A stretch of DNA of 49,993 bases from an uncultured Granulosicoccaceae bacterium (GTDB taxonomy: Bacteria > Pseudomonadota > Gammaproteobacteria > Granulosicoccales > Granulosicoccaceae): positions 1-49,993 of the forward strand of contig CALFCF010000050.1 of NCBI GenBank assembly GCA_937951345.1, read 5' to 3'. How positions within the stretch are numbered: position 1 is the stretch's first letter; the number at the start of each line of letters is the position of its first letter. The notes beneath the pieces were generated by a model that was not told where the DNA came from, made no database searches, and saw only the letters and a program-made list of their open reading frames with translations. Below are positions 33,053 to 44,537 of this stretch, piece by piece. A program made the position numbers and the translations under genes.

Positions 33053-33715
33053 CTAGCGCTTTAAAACGCGCAACAGGATAAACCCGAGAAAAGCAAACGA
33101 CGAGGCGGCACTGGCGACATACGTCAGAGCCGCTGCCGTCAGCATCGACCTGGCACCATCATAGTCACGCTGATCCACCAGGTTCAGACGGGTTAGCTCC
33201 TTAAGCGCTCGCTTGCTGGCATCAAACTCAATCGGCAAAGTAAGCAATTGCATTAGAACACCGGCACCCAGCATCAGCATGCCGGTACTCACTAGCGACG
33301 AATTGCCGGTCGCACTGCCAAACACAGCCATCAAAATACCTGCGTTATTACCCAGCGCCGCCAGCGGCATCATCATCGCTTTTAATTTGAGCGGCTTGTA
33401 ACTGTCTGCGTCCTGCAACGCATGCCCCACCTCATGAGCGGCTACAGCAATCGACGCAACCGATGGCTGATTATTAACATACTCAGACAGGCGTATTCGC
33501 TTCTGTGACGGAATATAGTGATCTGAGAGTTTGCCTGGAGCCACCTCCAGTTGCACGGTTTGCAAACCGTTGTTATCGAGTATGTGACGCGCAACACTGT
33601 GCCCGTTTGCGCCAAGCGCATTTGGCACAACGCGCCACTTTTCATAGGTTCGGTTCATCCACCAACGCACTAAAGCGGCGCTACCGAAAGACAGAATTCC
33701 AATCAGAATCAACAT
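33053..33715 (-). CDS. YugP-like membrane zinc metallopeptidase
   Basis: A 220-residue membrane protein with an N-terminal hydrophobic segment (LILIGILSFGSAALVRWW), a HExxH zinc site in AVAAHEVGHALQDAD (His94, Glu95, His98), several later membrane segments (for example LAALGNNAGILMAVFGSA and MLMLGAGVLMQLL) and FDASKRAL, a conserved family block. The order matches the YugP/PF04298 family of neutral zinc metallopeptidases, usually around 225 residues. The biological substrate is unknown. ATG at 33715; the final residues form another membrane helix. Confidence 0.9.
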   Translation of the reverse strand: MLILIGILSFGSAALVRWWMNRTYEKWRVVPNALGANGHSVARHILDNNGLQTVQLEVAPGKLSDHYIPSQKRIRLSEYVNNQPSVASIAVAAHEVGHALQDADSYKPLKLKAMMMPLAALGNNAGILMAVFGSATGNSSLVSTGMLMLGAGVLMQLLTLPIEFDASKRALKELTRLNLVDQRDYDGARSMLTAAALTYVASAASSFAFLGFILLRVLKR

Positions 33716-33759
33716 AGGTTTTTTGGCCTTGCCTGCATATCGTTCTTAACAAATGTTTT

Positions 33760-34587
33760 TCACAATTGCACCCGTCGCCGCAGACCCGCGCGGTGCAATA
33801 TCGTAGCGCCGATTTCCTCGACTGACATGCGCGTTGTGTTTAGATAGGGTATGCGTGCAACCCGGAACATGTTCTCCGCCTGAGCGACTTCCGTTTGACA
33901 AGTTTGCGCAGAACTGTAGGTTTTTCCGCGGTAGCGCTCCTGCCGGATCTGCAGCAGACGTAGCGGATCGATGGTCAGGCCGAACACCTTCTCGCGATAC
34001 TCGATCAACACCTCCGGTAAGCGTTTACGTTCAAGCTCTTCCCCGGTTAACGGATAGTTGGAGACAAACAAACCAAAGTGCAGAGACAAATAGAGCGAGG
34101 TGGGTGTTTTTCCGCTCCGCGAAACACCGGTAATTATCAGATCTGAGCGGTTGTAGTGACTGGTGTCCATGCCGTCATCTGTTTGCATGGCAAAATGTAC
34201 TGCTGCCATACGCGAGGTGTACGCGTTTGTATCCTTGACACCGTGCGACTGCCCGACAGTATGCGATGAATGCAGATCAAGCTCACGCTCCATCGGTCCG
34301 ATAAACGTATCGAACAGGTCATAGACAACACAGTTGCCCGTATTTATTATGTTGCGGATGTTGTCGTCGATCAACGTAACGAACACCAGTGACTTGTTAC
34401 CAGCTTTGTTGGTGGATTCGTTAATTTCGCTCAGCAGTGATTGGGCTTTTGCCTCATCATCGATGAACGGAATGAGACGCGTATGGAAATTGACTTCAGG
34501 GAATTGAGTCAGGAGACTCTGCGCCATCGCTTCGGCCGTCAGACCGGTGCGGTCTGAGACAATATAAGCGTACCTTTCCTGTTTCAT
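33760..34587 (-). CDS. ppsR: PEP synthase regulatory kinase/pyrophosphorylase PpsR
   Basis: PpsR inactivates PEP synthase by ADP-dependent phosphorylation and reactivates it by Pi-dependent phosphorolysis. The 275-residue sequence has the family pattern YIVSDRTGLTAEAMAQSLLTQFP, FVTLIDDNIRNII, and the P-loop-like ITGVSRSGKTPTSLYLS, ending in MSVEEIGATIL. ATG at 34587 (MKQERYAYIVSDRTG) is the family-typical start; longer frames add an unconserved tail. The gene is divergent from ppsA, as in E. coli, confirming the assignment. The 283-bp gap between them carries both promoters; I could not assign them. Confidence 0.95.
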   Translation of the reverse strand: MKQERYAYIVSDRTGLTAEAMAQSLLTQFPEVNFHTRLIPFIDDEAKAQSLLSEINESTNKAGNKSLVFVTLIDDNIRNIINTGNCVVYDLFDTFIGPMERELDLHSSHTVGQSHGVKDTNAYTSRMAAVHFAMQTDDGMDTSHYNRSDLIITGVSRSGKTPTSLYLSLHFGLFVSNYPLTGEELERKRLPEVLIEYREKVFGLTIDPLRLLQIRQERYRGKTYSSAQTCQTEVAQAENMFRVARIPYLNTTRMSVEEIGATILHRAGLRRRVQL

Positions 34588-34870
34588 GGTGTACCGACTA
34601 CGTGAACTATCACGCAATGAGTGTATCAAACTGTCCCGCGCAAACGGCAACAGGTACTCAGGAACTGGTGCTTCAACCAGTGGTGTTCGTATTGGGCACC
34701 TACCAGGCGGCCTGCATTACGTGCGAAAATTGCCAGAATTGCCAGTTATCGCATATTTGTCCGCGCGCGGTCGCGTTTTTAGCTCAATGATATGCAAGAT
34801 GGTGCCGCTACCTCCAAAAGCAACCCCTGTAACTCCCAACAAACGCCCTCAACGGCGAACATAAAAGTCC

Positions 34871-37246
34871 ATGACTGACTACATTCGATGGTTTGAAGAT
34901 CTGAAGATGACTGACGTTGCAGACGTTGGTGGCAAGAACGCGTCTCTGGGCGAGATGATCAGTGAATTGTCAGGTGCCGGCATACAGGTACCGGGCGGAT
35001 TCGCAACTACCAGCACCGCTTTTCGTGAGTTCCTGCAACATCAGGAGCTGGACAAACGTATCAACGAAAAGCTGGCAAATCTCGACAGCAATGACGTCGC
35101 TGCACTAGCAGATGCCGGTAGCACCATTCGCCAATGGGTACTCGACGCACCATTGCCCGAGGGTCTGCAACGTGCGGTAGAAACCGCATACTCGAAACTC
35201 TGCGACGGCGCGGACATATCAGTCGCTGTACGTTCGTCAGCAACGGCCGAAGATCTGCCCGAAGCATCATTTGCGGGCCAGCAGGAATCCTACCTGAATG
35301 TGGTCGGCATCAATCAGGTAATCGAAAAAATTCATCACGTGTTTGCGTCGCTCTACAACGACCGGGCAATATCCTATCGCGTACATCAGGGTTTTGAACA
35401 CAGCGAAGTCGCTTTGTCAGCAGGCATCCAGCGGATGGTTCGCAGTGATTTGTCAGCCAGTGGTGTGATGTTCTCAATTGATACCGAGTCGGGGTTTGAA
35501 GATGTTGTTTTTGTGACTTCGTCCTGGGGGTTGGGCGAGTGCGTTGTACAAGGTTCGGTAAACCCGGATGAATTCTATGTTCACAAGCAGCTGGTCAACG
35601 ACAACAAGCCGGCGATACTGCGACGTAACCGTGGCAGCAAGCGAATCAAAATGATTTTCGACACCACCAATCCTGATCATGCAGTAAATACAATTGATGT
35701 TGCAGAAGCCGATCAGCGCCAGTTTTCACTGACCGACGATGATGTACTCGCCCTTGCACGCATGGCGGTGACCATTGAAAAACACTACGCTCGCCCGATG
35801 GACATCGAGTGGGGTAAAGACGGGGTAGACAACAAACTTTACATTCTTCAGGCACGACCTGAAACCGTTGAATCCCGAAGCAATCGAAATGTCATACGAC
35901 GTTACCAACTCAAGTCTGAGCAAAGTACTGTGTTGGTCACTGGCCGAAGCATCGGACAACGCATTGGTGCTGGAAAGGTCCGTGTCGTGCCCAGCATCGA
36001 TGATATTGCCAGCGTACAGGACGGAGACATACTGGTCACGGACATGACAGACCCCGATTGGGAGCCGGTCATGAAGCGTGCTGCAGCGATTGTAACCAAC
36101 CGCGGCGGACGCACCTGCCATGCAGCCATTATAGCCCGAGAACTCGGGGTACCTGCAGTCGTCGGTTGCGGTAACGCCACCGAGTTACTAGGAAACGATT
36201 CGGACGTGACTGTCAGTTGCGCCGAAGGCGATACCGGATTCGTGTATGACAAACGACTTGAATACGAAGTCACCGAAACCGAGTTGAGTTCGCTGCCCGA
36301 GCTACCCTTCAAGCTGACTATGAACGTCGGCAACCCTGAAAAGGCTTTCGGCTTCAGCCAGCTACCCAACGCAGGCATTGGGCTAGCGCGACTGGAATTC
36401 ATCATCTCGAAAACCATCGGCATACATCCAAAAGCGTTGCTCGACTACGACATGATGCCCGATGACGTGCGTGCACAAATTGATGAAACGATTGCCGGCT
36501 ATAAAAGCCCGCGAGATTTCTACATCGACAAGCTGGTCGAAGGTGTTGCTACTCTCGGCGCAGCTTTTCTACCCCATCCGGTCATAGTGCGGCTGTCGGA
36601 TTTTAAAAGTAACGAATACGCCAACATGGTCGGCGGTTCACTGTTCGAACCGGATGAAGAAAACCCGATGATCGGATTCCGGGGTGCCTCCCGCTACGTA
36701 TCCTCGTCTTTCCATGAATGTTTTGAAATGGAATGCGTGGCGCTCAAGCGTGTACGTGACGAAATGGGGCTGACCAACATTGAAATCATGGTGCCTTTTA
36801 TCCGTACACTCGAGGAAGCCGATCAGGTACTGGAATTGATGAAACAGCATGGTCTTGAGCGCGGTAGAAACGGTTTGCGCATCGTGATGATGTGCGAAGT
36901 GCCAAGCAATGCCATACTTGCAGAGGAATTTCTTGAGAAGTTCGACGGCTTCTCTATCGGGTCTAACGACCTGACGCAATTAACACTTGGCCTTGATCGC
37001 GATTCCGGTCTGATTGCACATCTGTTTGATGAACGCGATCCAGCAGTCAAAAAATTGCTGAGTAACGCGATTGCCGCTGCCAACGCGCAAGGCAAGTACG
37101 TTGGTATTTGCGGTCAGGGGCCGTCCGATCACCCGGATCTGGCGAAATGGTTAATGGACCAAGGTATCAGTAGCCTGTCATTGAACCCGGATACCATTAT
37201 CGAAACCTGGATGTTTCTGGCTGATCCGGGTAATCAGGCAGCCTAG
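34871..37246 (+). CDS. ppsA: Phosphoenolpyruvate synthase PpsA
   Basis: PpsA makes PEP from pyruvate and ATP for gluconeogenesis. The 791 residues show the ATP-grasp nucleotide-binding domain ([53 protein letters not shown]) and the mobile phosphohistidine domain with catalytic His417 in [27 protein letters not shown]-barrel PEP-utilising domain follows ([58 protein letters not shown]). Length is normal. ATG at 34871. Next to its regulator ppsR. Carbon from C1, C2 or C3 substrates could pass through it. Confidence 0.97.
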   Translation: MTDYIRWFEDLKMTDVADVGGKNASLGEMISELSGAGIQVPGGFATTSTAFREFLQHQELDKRINEKLANLDSNDVAALADAGSTIRQWVLDAPLPEGLQRAVETAYSKLCDGADISVAVRSSATAEDLPEASFAGQQESYLNVVGINQVIEKIHHVFASLYNDRAISYRVHQGFEHSEVALSAGIQRMVRSDLSASGVMFSIDTESGFEDVVFVTSSWGLGECVVQGSVNPDEFYVHKQLVNDNKPAILRRNRGSKRIKMIFDTTNPDHAVNTIDVAEADQRQFSLTDDDVLALARMAVTIEKHYARPMDIEWGKDGVDNKLYILQARPETVESRSNRNVIRRYQLKSEQSTVLVTGRSIGQRIGAGKVRVVPSIDDIASVQDGDILVTDMTDPDWEPVMKRAAAIVTNRGGRTCHAAIIARELGVPAVVGCGNATELLGNDSDVTVSCAEGDTGFVYDKRLEYEVTETELSSLPELPFKLTMNVGNPEKAFGFSQLPNAGIGLARLEFIISKTIGIHPKALLDYDMMPDDVRAQIDETIAGYKSPRDFYIDKLVEGVATLGAAFLPHPVIVRLSDFKSNEYANMVGGSLFEPDEENPMIGFRGASRYVSSSFHECFEMECVALKRVRDEMGLTNIEIMVPFIRTLEEADQVLELMKQHGLERGRNGLRIVMMCEVPSNAILAEEFLEKFDGFSIGSNDLTQLTLGLDRDSGLIAHLFDERDPAVKKLLSNAIAAANAQGKYVGICGQGPSDHPDLAKWLMDQGISSLSLNPDTIIETWMFLADPGNQAA

Positions 37247-37282
37247 TCACTAAGCCAGACAGCGTATTCGTGTATTCACAAA

Positions 37283-37306
37283 GCGCCGTTACATAGGTAG
37301 CGGCGC
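37283..37306. terminator. GC-rich hairpin between convergent ppsA and the RND pump gene
   Basis: GCGCCG (37283-37288) pairs with CGGCGC (37301-37306), extended inward by a T-G pair and TAC/GTA around an ATAG loop. It lies 37 bp after the ppsA stop and 30 bp beyond the RND stop on the other strand. T-rich tracts are short on both sides, so it would be a modest bidirectional terminator or transcript-end stabiliser. Confidence 0.5.
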
Positions 37307-37335
37307 CTAGCGCTTGTTCAGAACAAAGAAGAATC

Positions 37336-40300
37336 TCAGGACGGAAAGAGTAACCTGTCGGCACCCCGGTATACGCGCTTGCACGCGTATTTGATATCTT
37401 CAAGCACCAGATAGTTTACCGGTACCAGCAACAGTGTAATAAACGTTGCGAACAAAATGCCGAAACCCAGACTCACGGCCATCGGAATCAGAAACTGGGC
37501 CTGTGTGCTCTTCTCGAAGATCAGTGGCATCAGACCGAAGAAAGTCGTCAAAGACGTCAAAATCACTGGACGGAAACGCGCCACGCCAGCCATACGTACC
37601 GCATCAAACAACGCGTGCTTTGAACGCGTTTTGTTTACGTAGTCAACCAGCACAAGACTGTCGTTGACCACGACACCGACCAGCGCCAGCATCCCCATGT
37701 AGCTCATAATCGACAGATTCATTCCCAGAATCATGTGGCCGAGTATTGCCCCGACTACACCAAACGGAATCACCAACATAACCAGTATCGGTTGAAGATA
37801 AGACCGGAAAGGAATAGCAAGCAGCGCGTATACCACTGCCAGCACCAGCCAAAGACCGGTTTTCAAGCTACCAAACGAATCCCGTTGTTCACGTGCTTCG
37901 CCTTCAAGACCAACTGAAATGTCCGGATAATCTGTAGCTAGAGATTCTGCCAATGCCTGAAGGTCAGCTTTTACGCCTTCTATATTCGTACTGCTTTTAT
38001 CAACATCAGCAGTGATATTGACCGTGCGCTTTCTATCGGTACGCCTAATGCTGGTAAACCCCCGGCCATTGTTCGCATCGACCAACGATGAGAACGGAAC
38101 AAATTCACCAGACGGTGTTCGTATCGGCATCGACTCCAGGCTCTGCAACGAACGACGCTCAGCTTGCGGGTAACGTACAATCACTGACACATCATCACGG
38201 TTGCGCTGAATACTCTGTACTTCGAGTCCGAGAAAAGCCTGTCTAACCTGGTTAGCCACATCGGCCAGTGATAAACCCATTAGCTCGGCTTGCGGGCGCA
38301 AGCTCATCTGAATCTCCTGCTTTCCACCTTCAAGCGAATCGGTGACATCGGATATTCCTGAGAAATTGAGCAACTCAGCCTTGAACCTGTTAGCGACTTC
38401 AGCCATACGATCAAAGTCGTCACCCTTTAATTGAATATCGATCGGGCTTCCACCGCCGCCGATTTCAGCGCGATAGGTCAGCTCGTGCGAGCCCGGTATG
38501 CTACCGATAAGCCGGCGCCATTCCCGCACCAGCTCGGAACTCGTTACGGGCAGACTGCGTTCCTCCGGAGGAACAATTTCAAACATCACCCGACCAAGAT
38601 GGTCACCGCGCGAACTGCCTCCGTTACTGCCGGCACTGGCGAGAATACCCATAATCACACTCTCTCCAGTGTCAGGATCTATATGCTTTTCCTTTAGCGT
38701 ATTCGCGGCCGCAGCGATACGATCAATATGTCGTTTGGTAGCTTCGTACGGCGTGCCCTGGGGCATAATCAGTCTTGCCTGTGCAACCTCGCTTTGTACT
38801 CTCGGGAAAAATATAAAACGAATGTGCCCCGCACTGACCAGACTTTGCACAACAATCAAGGTACCGACGAACAGAGCAATAGTTGCGTAGCGATATCGAA
38901 GCGCAAGTGCAAGAACCGGTTGATACAGATGTTCAACACCCCACTCCAGGCCGCTGGCTATTTTGCGTTGGATTCGGGCAAAAATATTGGGCTTTTTATC
39001 TGAATGAAAATTTATATGACTGAGGTGAGATGGCAGAATCAGTTTTGATTCAATCAACGAAAATAGTAATACAGGTATAACAATCACCGGTATTTGCGCA
39101 AAAATTTTACCGCGAATACCTTCAACCATCAGCAGCGGAGTAAATGCAGCTACCGTTGTAAGTACGCCAAACGTTACCGGCACTGCTATCTGATGCGTAC
39201 CGCGAATCGCTGCATTGATACGATCAGGGTCCTCGCGCATGCGTTTGTAGATGTTTTCACCAGTAACGATAGCATCATCCACTACGATACCAAGCACCAG
39301 TATGAACGCAAACAGACTGATCAGATTTATGGTGACGCCCATAAACGGCATCATGGCGATGCCACCCAGTATCGACACGGGTACACCGACAAAAACCCAA
39401 ACTGCAACCCAGAACCTCAAGAACAGAGTCAGCAATAGAATAATCAGGATACTGCCTTGCAACGCACTTTTAAGTAATGTATTCAAGCGCGCTTTGACGA
39501 TGCGTGATCTGTCACGCCAGTAACCAACCCGAATCCCTGCAGGCAGATCTGACTGAACCGTCGCCAGGTAGTCCTTAACCTGATTCGCTACCTTGATGGC
39601 GCTTTCATCACCACGCCTGAAGACATCAATCTCGATGCTTGAGAGATTATTGAACGTCTGATCCAGCTGGTCTTCGACAAAGCCATCAGAAATACTTGCT
39701 AACTGACCGAGCGTAACGCGCGTACCATCGTCGCGCGACAGCACAACAATATTGCGATACTGGTCGGCCGTGTCGGCTTTGCCACTGGCGCGAAGCAGAA
39801 CTTCACCGCCGGGTGTTCTGATTGCACCTCCAGCTAAGTCAAGTGAAGACCGCGAAACTGCATTGGCTATATCCTGTAGAGTCAATCCGTAACTAATCAG
39901 GGCGCTTGATGGAACTTCTATGGCCAACTCGAAGTCGCGTGCACCAGACAATGCCACTGACGAGATATCAGGTAGATTCTCCAGATCATCGCGTATTCTG
40001 ATTGCAATTGCATGTAAGTCCTGCTCGGTGCTGTCCCCTGCCACAAGAACGCTGATGACTTCACGATTGCGTTTAGGAATATAAACACCGGGCGGATCTG
40101 CGTCAGCAGGTAAATCATTTAGCTGGTCGATTTGCTGCTTGATATCATCAAGCATTGTTTGAGAATTAACGCCGCGCTTCATCGATGCAGTGACTGTGGA
40201 GAGGCCTTCGCTACTTACCGATGAAATTTCTTTGATACCGTCAACTGACTGAATCGCCTCTTCTATCTTTATACTGATACCTTCTTCTATTTCAGTCGGA

Positions 40301-40458
40301 GACGCACCACGCAAGCTTGTTCTGATCTGCACTGCATCGCGATCGAAACTGGGAAAAACCTCAAGCGGCAATCGCGTGAGCGTGAAAAGTCCCCAGACAA
40401 CGATGGTGAATAACAGCAGGTTGGCTGCGACACTGTTGCGTGCAAACCAGGCAATCAC
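37336..40458 (-). CDS. RND-family efflux pump inner-membrane subunit (AcrB-like)
   Basis: A 1040-residue transporter with the two-fold RND layout. A first membrane helix (MIAWFARNSVAANLLLFTIVVWGLF) is followed by a large periplasmic porter domain, helices 2-7 including FILVLGIVVDDAIVTGENIYK with the paired aspartates of proton relay, a second periplasmic domain and the final helices (ALVGVVVNDSLVLVDYVNK). The aspartate pair in helix 4 fits drug- or organic-compound-exporting HAE pumps rather than metal pumps. The start is GTG at 40458 with GAGGT upstream, ten bases after the adaptor gene. No outer-membrane channel or local regulator is present. Substrate unknown. Confidence 0.93.
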   Translation of the reverse strand: MIAWFARNSVAANLLLFTIVVWGLFTLTRLPLEVFPSFDRDAVQIRTSLRGASPTEIEEGISIKIEEAIQSVDGIKEISSVSSEGLSTVTASMKRGVNSQTMLDDIKQQIDQLNDLPADADPPGVYIPKRNREVISVLVAGDSTEQDLHAIAIRIRDDLENLPDISSVALSGARDFELAIEVPSSALISYGLTLQDIANAVSRSSLDLAGGAIRTPGGEVLLRASGKADTADQYRNIVVLSRDDGTRVTLGQLASISDGFVEDQLDQTFNNLSSIEIDVFRRGDESAIKVANQVKDYLATVQSDLPAGIRVGYWRDRSRIVKARLNTLLKSALQGSILIILLLTLFLRFWVAVWVFVGVPVSILGGIAMMPFMGVTINLISLFAFILVLGIVVDDAIVTGENIYKRMREDPDRINAAIRGTHQIAVPVTFGVLTTVAAFTPLLMVEGIRGKIFAQIPVIVIPVLLFSLIESKLILPSHLSHINFHSDKKPNIFARIQRKIASGLEWGVEHLYQPVLALALRYRYATIALFVGTLIVVQSLVSAGHIRFIFFPRVQSEVAQARLIMPQGTPYEATKRHIDRIAAAANTLKEKHIDPDTGESVIMGILASAGSNGGSSRGDHLGRVMFEIVPPEERSLPVTSSELVREWRRLIGSIPGSHELTYRAEIGGGGSPIDIQLKGDDFDRMAEVANRFKAELLNFSGISDVTDSLEGGKQEIQMSLRPQAELMGLSLADVANQVRQAFLGLEVQSIQRNRDDVSVIVRYPQAERRSLQSLESMPIRTPSGEFVPFSSLVDANNGRGFTSIRRTDRKRTVNITADVDKSSTNIEGVKADLQALAESLATDYPDISVGLEGEAREQRDSFGSLKTGLWLVLAVVYALLAIPFRSYLQPILVMLVIPFGVVGAILGHMILGMNLSIMSYMGMLALVGVVVNDSLVLVDYVNKTRSKHALFDAVRMAGVARFRPVILTSLTTFFGLMPLIFEKSTQAQFLIPMAVSLGFGILFATFITLLLVPVNYLVLEDIKYACKRVYRGADRLLFPS

Positions 40459-40468
40459 GATGAATACC

Positions 40469-41698
40469 TCATTCGCTTAAGCCGCCTGATCTGGCGGATT
40501 GATCGTCAGAAACTGACGAGCGCGATGAGGCAGAGGTTGCATTGGAGGCATTTTCCACTGTGGCACGAACAGGCGTACCAGCAAGTACGGAACCGAGTAC
40601 TGTGGTGACGACAAGCGGTTGCGGCGGCAACGAATCCGCAGCGATTGCCGCTTGTGTCTGATCCGTCCACAACACAGTAACAGCGGTCGGCTGCAACGTG
40701 TCATTTTCATCGACGAGAATCACCTCGCGACCTTCACGTAGCGCTGAACGCGGGATCACAAATACATTCTCGATACTGGCAGCTACGATATCGGCAACCA
40801 CGTATTGCCCTACTCTGAGTAAACTTCCCTGACTACCGGTTTCATCAAGCACCCGTGCAACCACAAACGCCTGTTGCGTCTGTGCATCGATGCCTTCGCT
40901 CCTGACCAGCGAGGCTGACCAGGTTTCAGCGTTGCTGTGTTCTGAGTTTGCACGCAACGTTACATTAGCAATGCGCTCAACGGCGTTTTGTGCTGCCGTC
41001 ATATCCAATCGATCAAGCTCTTGTGTTGCCAGTGGCAATCTGATTTCAAGCTGGTGCGATTCGAAGATTCGACCCAGCGCAGTACCACGATTAACAAACT
41101 CACCATTGGTCACACCGGCATTCAACACCGTGCCATCGTAGGGCGCAAGAAGGCGCGTTCGACTTAAATCAAGCTCGGCACGCTGCACCTGAGCGCGTGC
41201 CGATGCCAGCGCTGCCCGGGCAGCAGCGGCCTGAGGTAGTCGTGCCGTTAAAGCCGATGGCGACCCACTTCGTCCCAACGCCTTCCAGTCAGCTTGTGCC
41301 TGTTTGGAACGCGCCAGTTCTTCCTGCAGTGTGGCACTTGCCTGTGCGACATTAGCCTGCGCCTGCGTTAACGCAATTTCAAAATCTTTCGGATCAAATT
41401 CAACCAGAATGTCACCGGTCTTGAACTCGCCACCGGCGACGAAGTGCGGAGAAATACCAATCACCTTGCCGGTTATTTCCGGTACCACAGAGTTTTCGTT
41501 TGACGCGCGTACAGTACCGCGACTCGCCAGAGAGACATCAAAAATACCCGTGCTTACCGCTATTGCGTCAACTGACCTTACCTGCTCACTGGGGGGACGC
41601 TTGCGCGGTTCAGGTGCATTTTCACGGACGGTTTTGGCTGCGAACGCACCGGCGGCGACAATCACGGCCGGGAGGAAAATTTTAACGAGCAGCTGCAT
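40469..41698 (-). CDS. RND efflux periplasmic adaptor (membrane fusion protein)
   Basis: A 409-residue adaptor with an N-terminal membrane anchor (LLVKIFLPAVIVAAGAFAA), a lipoyl-like domain (ASRGTVRASNENSVVPEITGKVIGISPHFVAGGEFKTGDILVEFD), a helical hairpin rich in Ala and Gln (residues about 115-170), and the return lipoyl strand LLAPYDGTVLNAGVTNGEFVNRGTALGRI. Beta-barrel and membrane-proximal domains follow. It links the inner-membrane pump encoded next to it to an outer-membrane channel located elsewhere. ATG at 41698, without a strong ribosome site. A low-complexity Ser/Ala/Asn tail ends the protein. Confidence 0.92.
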   Translation of the reverse strand: MQLLVKIFLPAVIVAAGAFAAKTVRENAPEPRKRPPSEQVRSVDAIAVSTGIFDVSLASRGTVRASNENSVVPEITGKVIGISPHFVAGGEFKTGDILVEFDPKDFEIALTQAQANVAQASATLQEELARSKQAQADWKALGRSGSPSALTARLPQAAAARAALASARAQVQRAELDLSRTRLLAPYDGTVLNAGVTNGEFVNRGTALGRIFESHQLEIRLPLATQELDRLDMTAAQNAVERIANVTLRANSEHSNAETWSASLVRSEGIDAQTQQAFVVARVLDETGSQGSLLRVGQYVVADIVAASIENVFVIPRSALREGREVILVDENDTLQPTAVTVLWTDQTQAAIAADSLPPQPLVVTTVLGSVLAGTPVRATVENASNATSASSRSSVSDDQSARSGGLSE

Positions 41699-42192
41699 CT
41701 ATCAGAAAGATACCAAATGAAACGAGGTGTTCTAGTAAAGCGATCAAATATAATGCCATATAGCGCTTGAATATTGCCTTGTGCCATATCTCTGTCAGAT
41801 AGCAGCCAGCTGTCTAAAGCGCCGGATTTACTACAATCGGAACACGGCCCTGAAAGCCGCCACACCCCCGGCGGAGCACCGCGCAATTCACAGAATTACG
41901 GTCGAAACCCGACGACGGATCGCTACATTGCGTCCCGGTAGAGCACATATTGAGCGCCTAAGACCTGTCAAATCCGCAGTTGCTACCGGTGAGAGTCGCA
42001 AGTTACGGATGTGTTAGCTGCGTCATAATGCGGCGGTAAATCAACCCTATTTCGACGTTTTTGAGCAGCATGTTGAAAGGCACCGCGCCGCGGGCGACGA
42101 AACCACATATAATTACACCGTGCCAGACGATCTTTAACGTTAGTTAGACCGGAAGAATTCTCATCGTTCCATCAAACCAGCAAGCCAGCAGC
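41699..42192. other. Intergenic region between the divergent adaptor and ygiQ genes, about 490 bp
   Basis: No gene is recognised. A small inverted repeat CCGCC/GGCGG lies around an ACACCCCC loop near 41860-41876. The region must contain the divergent promoters of the efflux operon and ygiQ; I could not identify convincing paired -35 and -10 boxes or an operator. No tRNA-like structure is apparent. Confidence 0.35.
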
Positions 42193-44511
42193 GTGCGCAA
42201 ACGGCCATCAATGGCCGCCACTCAGGCTACACCTATCGATGCTTATCCGCTCTATTGGGCTGAGTGCTACGGAACGTCAACGTTCCTGCCGATGTCCCGG
42301 GACGAGATGGATCAGCTTGGCTGGGACAGCTGTGACATCATCATAGTCACGGGTGACGCCTACGTCGATCATCCAAGCTTCGGCATGGCTATTATCGGTC
42401 GCCTGCTCGAAGCTCAGGGTTTCCGTGTCGGCATCATTAGCCAGCCGGACTGGCAATCCGCCGAACCGTTTAAACAGCTCGGTGAGCCGAATCTCTTTTT
42501 CGGTATCACCGCCGGCAACATGGATTCCATGATCAACCGCTACACGGCTGATCGCAAAATACGTTCAGATGATGCCTACTCGCCTGATGATCAAGGGGGC
42601 CTTCGTCCAGACCGGTGTTCTATTGTTTACTCACACCGTTGCCGTGAAGCCTACGGCAACACGCCGATTGTGTTAGGTGGAATTGAAGCATCCTTACGAC
42701 GCATCGCGCACTATGACTACTGGCAGGACAAAATCAGACGATCGATTCTGGCCGACGCCAAAGCAGATCTGCTTGTCTTTGGCAATGCCGAGCGTGCGAT
42801 CGTCGAGATCGCGTATCAACTGGCAAACGGAGAAGCGATTAATTCCATTCGCGATGTACGTGGCACAGCCTATTTCATCGATGATATTCGACCCGACTGG
42901 ACAGTTATTGACTCAACCAGCGTAGACAAACCGGGACGCGTCGAAAAGCATACCAATCCCTATGACTACACGGGCAGCGAAAACGCAGAGTCTGATTCCA
43001 ATGCAATAAACAATTCGAACAATCGTTGTGCTGGCGAGAAATCACCCTCCGACAAGTCAGGTGACAAACCGGTAAAGATTATTTCCAAAGCTGAGCGCTT
43101 ACAGCTACAGGCTGATATCCGCGCAAAAACAGTCATACGCTTGCCAGCGTTTAATACTGTCAGCAATGATCCGGTTGCTTACGCACATGCTAATCGCATC
43201 CTGCACCTGGAAACCAACCCGGGTAATGCTCGCGCACTGGTACAACACCAGGGCTCCCGCAAATTGTGGCTCAACCCGCCGGCGATACCTCTATCAACTG
43301 AAGAGATGGACTTTTTGTTTGATAGACCCTATGCGCGCGTACCACACCCGGTATACAACGGTGCAAAAATACCTGCCTACGAGATGATTCGTTTCTCGGT
43401 CAATATTATGCGAGGCTGTTTTGGCGGATGCACGTTCTGCTCGATAACAGAACATGAAGGCCGCATCATACAAAGCCGCTCGGAAGATTCGATAATCAAA
43501 GAGATAGAAGAAATCCGCGACACTGTCCCGGGGTTTACCGGCGTTATTTCTGACCTCGGCGGCCCAACAGCGAACATGTATCGCCTTGCCTGCAAGTCTC
43601 CCGAGATAGAATCAGCCTGTCGTCGGCCATCGTGTGTCTACCCGGGTATTTGCTCGAATCTGAATACCGACCACTCACCAACGATCAAGTTGTATCAACG
43701 TGCACGCTCGCTACCGGGTATTAAAAAAATTCTGATCAGTTCCGGCCTGCGCTATGACCTTGCGGTCGAGTCACCGGAATACGTGAAAGAGCTCGTCACC
43801 CATCATGTCGGTGGATACTTGAAAATTGCTCCCGAACACACCGAAAAACGACCATTGTCTAAAATGATGAAACCGGGTATCGGGTCATACGATCGCTTCA
43901 AAGAGTTGTTTGATAAATATTCGAAGGAAGCCGGGAAAGAACAGTACCTGATTCCCTATTTCATCGCAGCGCATCCGGGCACCACCGACGAAGACATGAT
44001 GGAGTTAGCCTGCTGGCTCAAGCGAAACGGATTCAGAGCAGACCAGGTACAGAACTTCTACCCTTCTCCAATGGCAACCGCCACGGCGATGTATCACAGC
44101 GGAAAGAACCCGCTCGCAAAAGTAAAACGCGAAAGCGGTGACGTGCCGGTTGCGAAATCAGCTCGTCAACGCAAACTTCATAAAGCCTTCCTGCGCTATC
44201 ACGATCCTGCCAACTGGCCGATGCTGCGTGATGCACTGCGCGCAATGGGGCGCGAGGACCTGATCGGTGGCAGTGCTAACCATCTGATACCAGCCTATCA
44301 ACCACGTGATAGCGCTTATCATAGCCCTCGCCGCAAAAACAGTACGCCCGCGCACGGTGATAAAAAACAACGAACTAAAGCAACAAAAAAAACGCAAGCA
44401 TCTTCTCGCGCTGCGAAGAAAGGACATAAGAAAAACACGGGCAATCCAGCACCGGCTAAAGGACAGATCCTGACTCAACACACCGGATTACCACCGCGGC
44501 AACAGAGCTAA
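42193..44511 (+). CDS. ygiQ: YgiQ-family radical SAM protein
   Basis: A 772-residue protein closely following YgiQ. The N-terminal domain has [47 protein letters not shown] and [15 protein letters not shown]-like residues. The radical SAM core has its 4Fe-4S cysteines in [19 protein letters not shown] (around residues 405-415). Later blocks are [10 protein letters not shown] and [17 protein letters not shown] polar insert of about 45 residues near 258-300 and a very basic, low-complexity C terminus are variable features. The biochemical role is not established. GTG at 42193 is listed; ATG at 42211 is an equally good start, and neither has a clear ribosome site. Confidence 0.94.
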   Translation: MRKRPSMAATQATPIDAYPLYWAECYGTSTFLPMSRDEMDQLGWDSCDIIIVTGDAYVDHPSFGMAIIGRLLEAQGFRVGIISQPDWQSAEPFKQLGEPNLFFGITAGNMDSMINRYTADRKIRSDDAYSPDDQGGLRPDRCSIVYSHRCREAYGNTPIVLGGIEASLRRIAHYDYWQDKIRRSILADAKADLLVFGNAERAIVEIAYQLANGEAINSIRDVRGTAYFIDDIRPDWTVIDSTSVDKPGRVEKHTNPYDYTGSENAESDSNAINNSNNRCAGEKSPSDKSGDKPVKIISKAERLQLQADIRAKTVIRLPAFNTVSNDPVAYAHANRILHLETNPGNARALVQHQGSRKLWLNPPAIPLSTEEMDFLFDRPYARVPHPVYNGAKIPAYEMIRFSVNIMRGCFGGCTFCSITEHEGRIIQSRSEDSIIKEIEEIRDTVPGFTGVISDLGGPTANMYRLACKSPEIESACRRPSCVYPGICSNLNTDHSPTIKLYQRARSLPGIKKILISSGLRYDLAVESPEYVKELVTHHVGGYLKIAPEHTEKRPLSKMMKPGIGSYDRFKELFDKYSKEAGKEQYLIPYFIAAHPGTTDEDMMELACWLKRNGFRADQVQNFYPSPMATATAMYHSGKNPLAKVKRESGDVPVAKSARQRKLHKAFLRYHDPANWPMLRDALRAMGREDLIGGSANHLIPAYQPRDSAYHSPRRKNSTPAHGDKKQRTKATKKTQASSRAAKKGHKKNTGNPAPAKGQILTQHTGLPPRQQS

Positions 44512-44537
44512 TTAACCGGTATTTCAGGTTTCGATCG

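Noticed and set aside
34602-34790. Plus-strand frame with a cysteine cluster (CITCENCQNCQLSHIC) between ppsR and ppsA.
   Set aside because: The cysteines arise from a short repeated TGCCAGAATTGCCAG-like stretch, there is no ribosome site, and the frame lies in a divergent promoter region.
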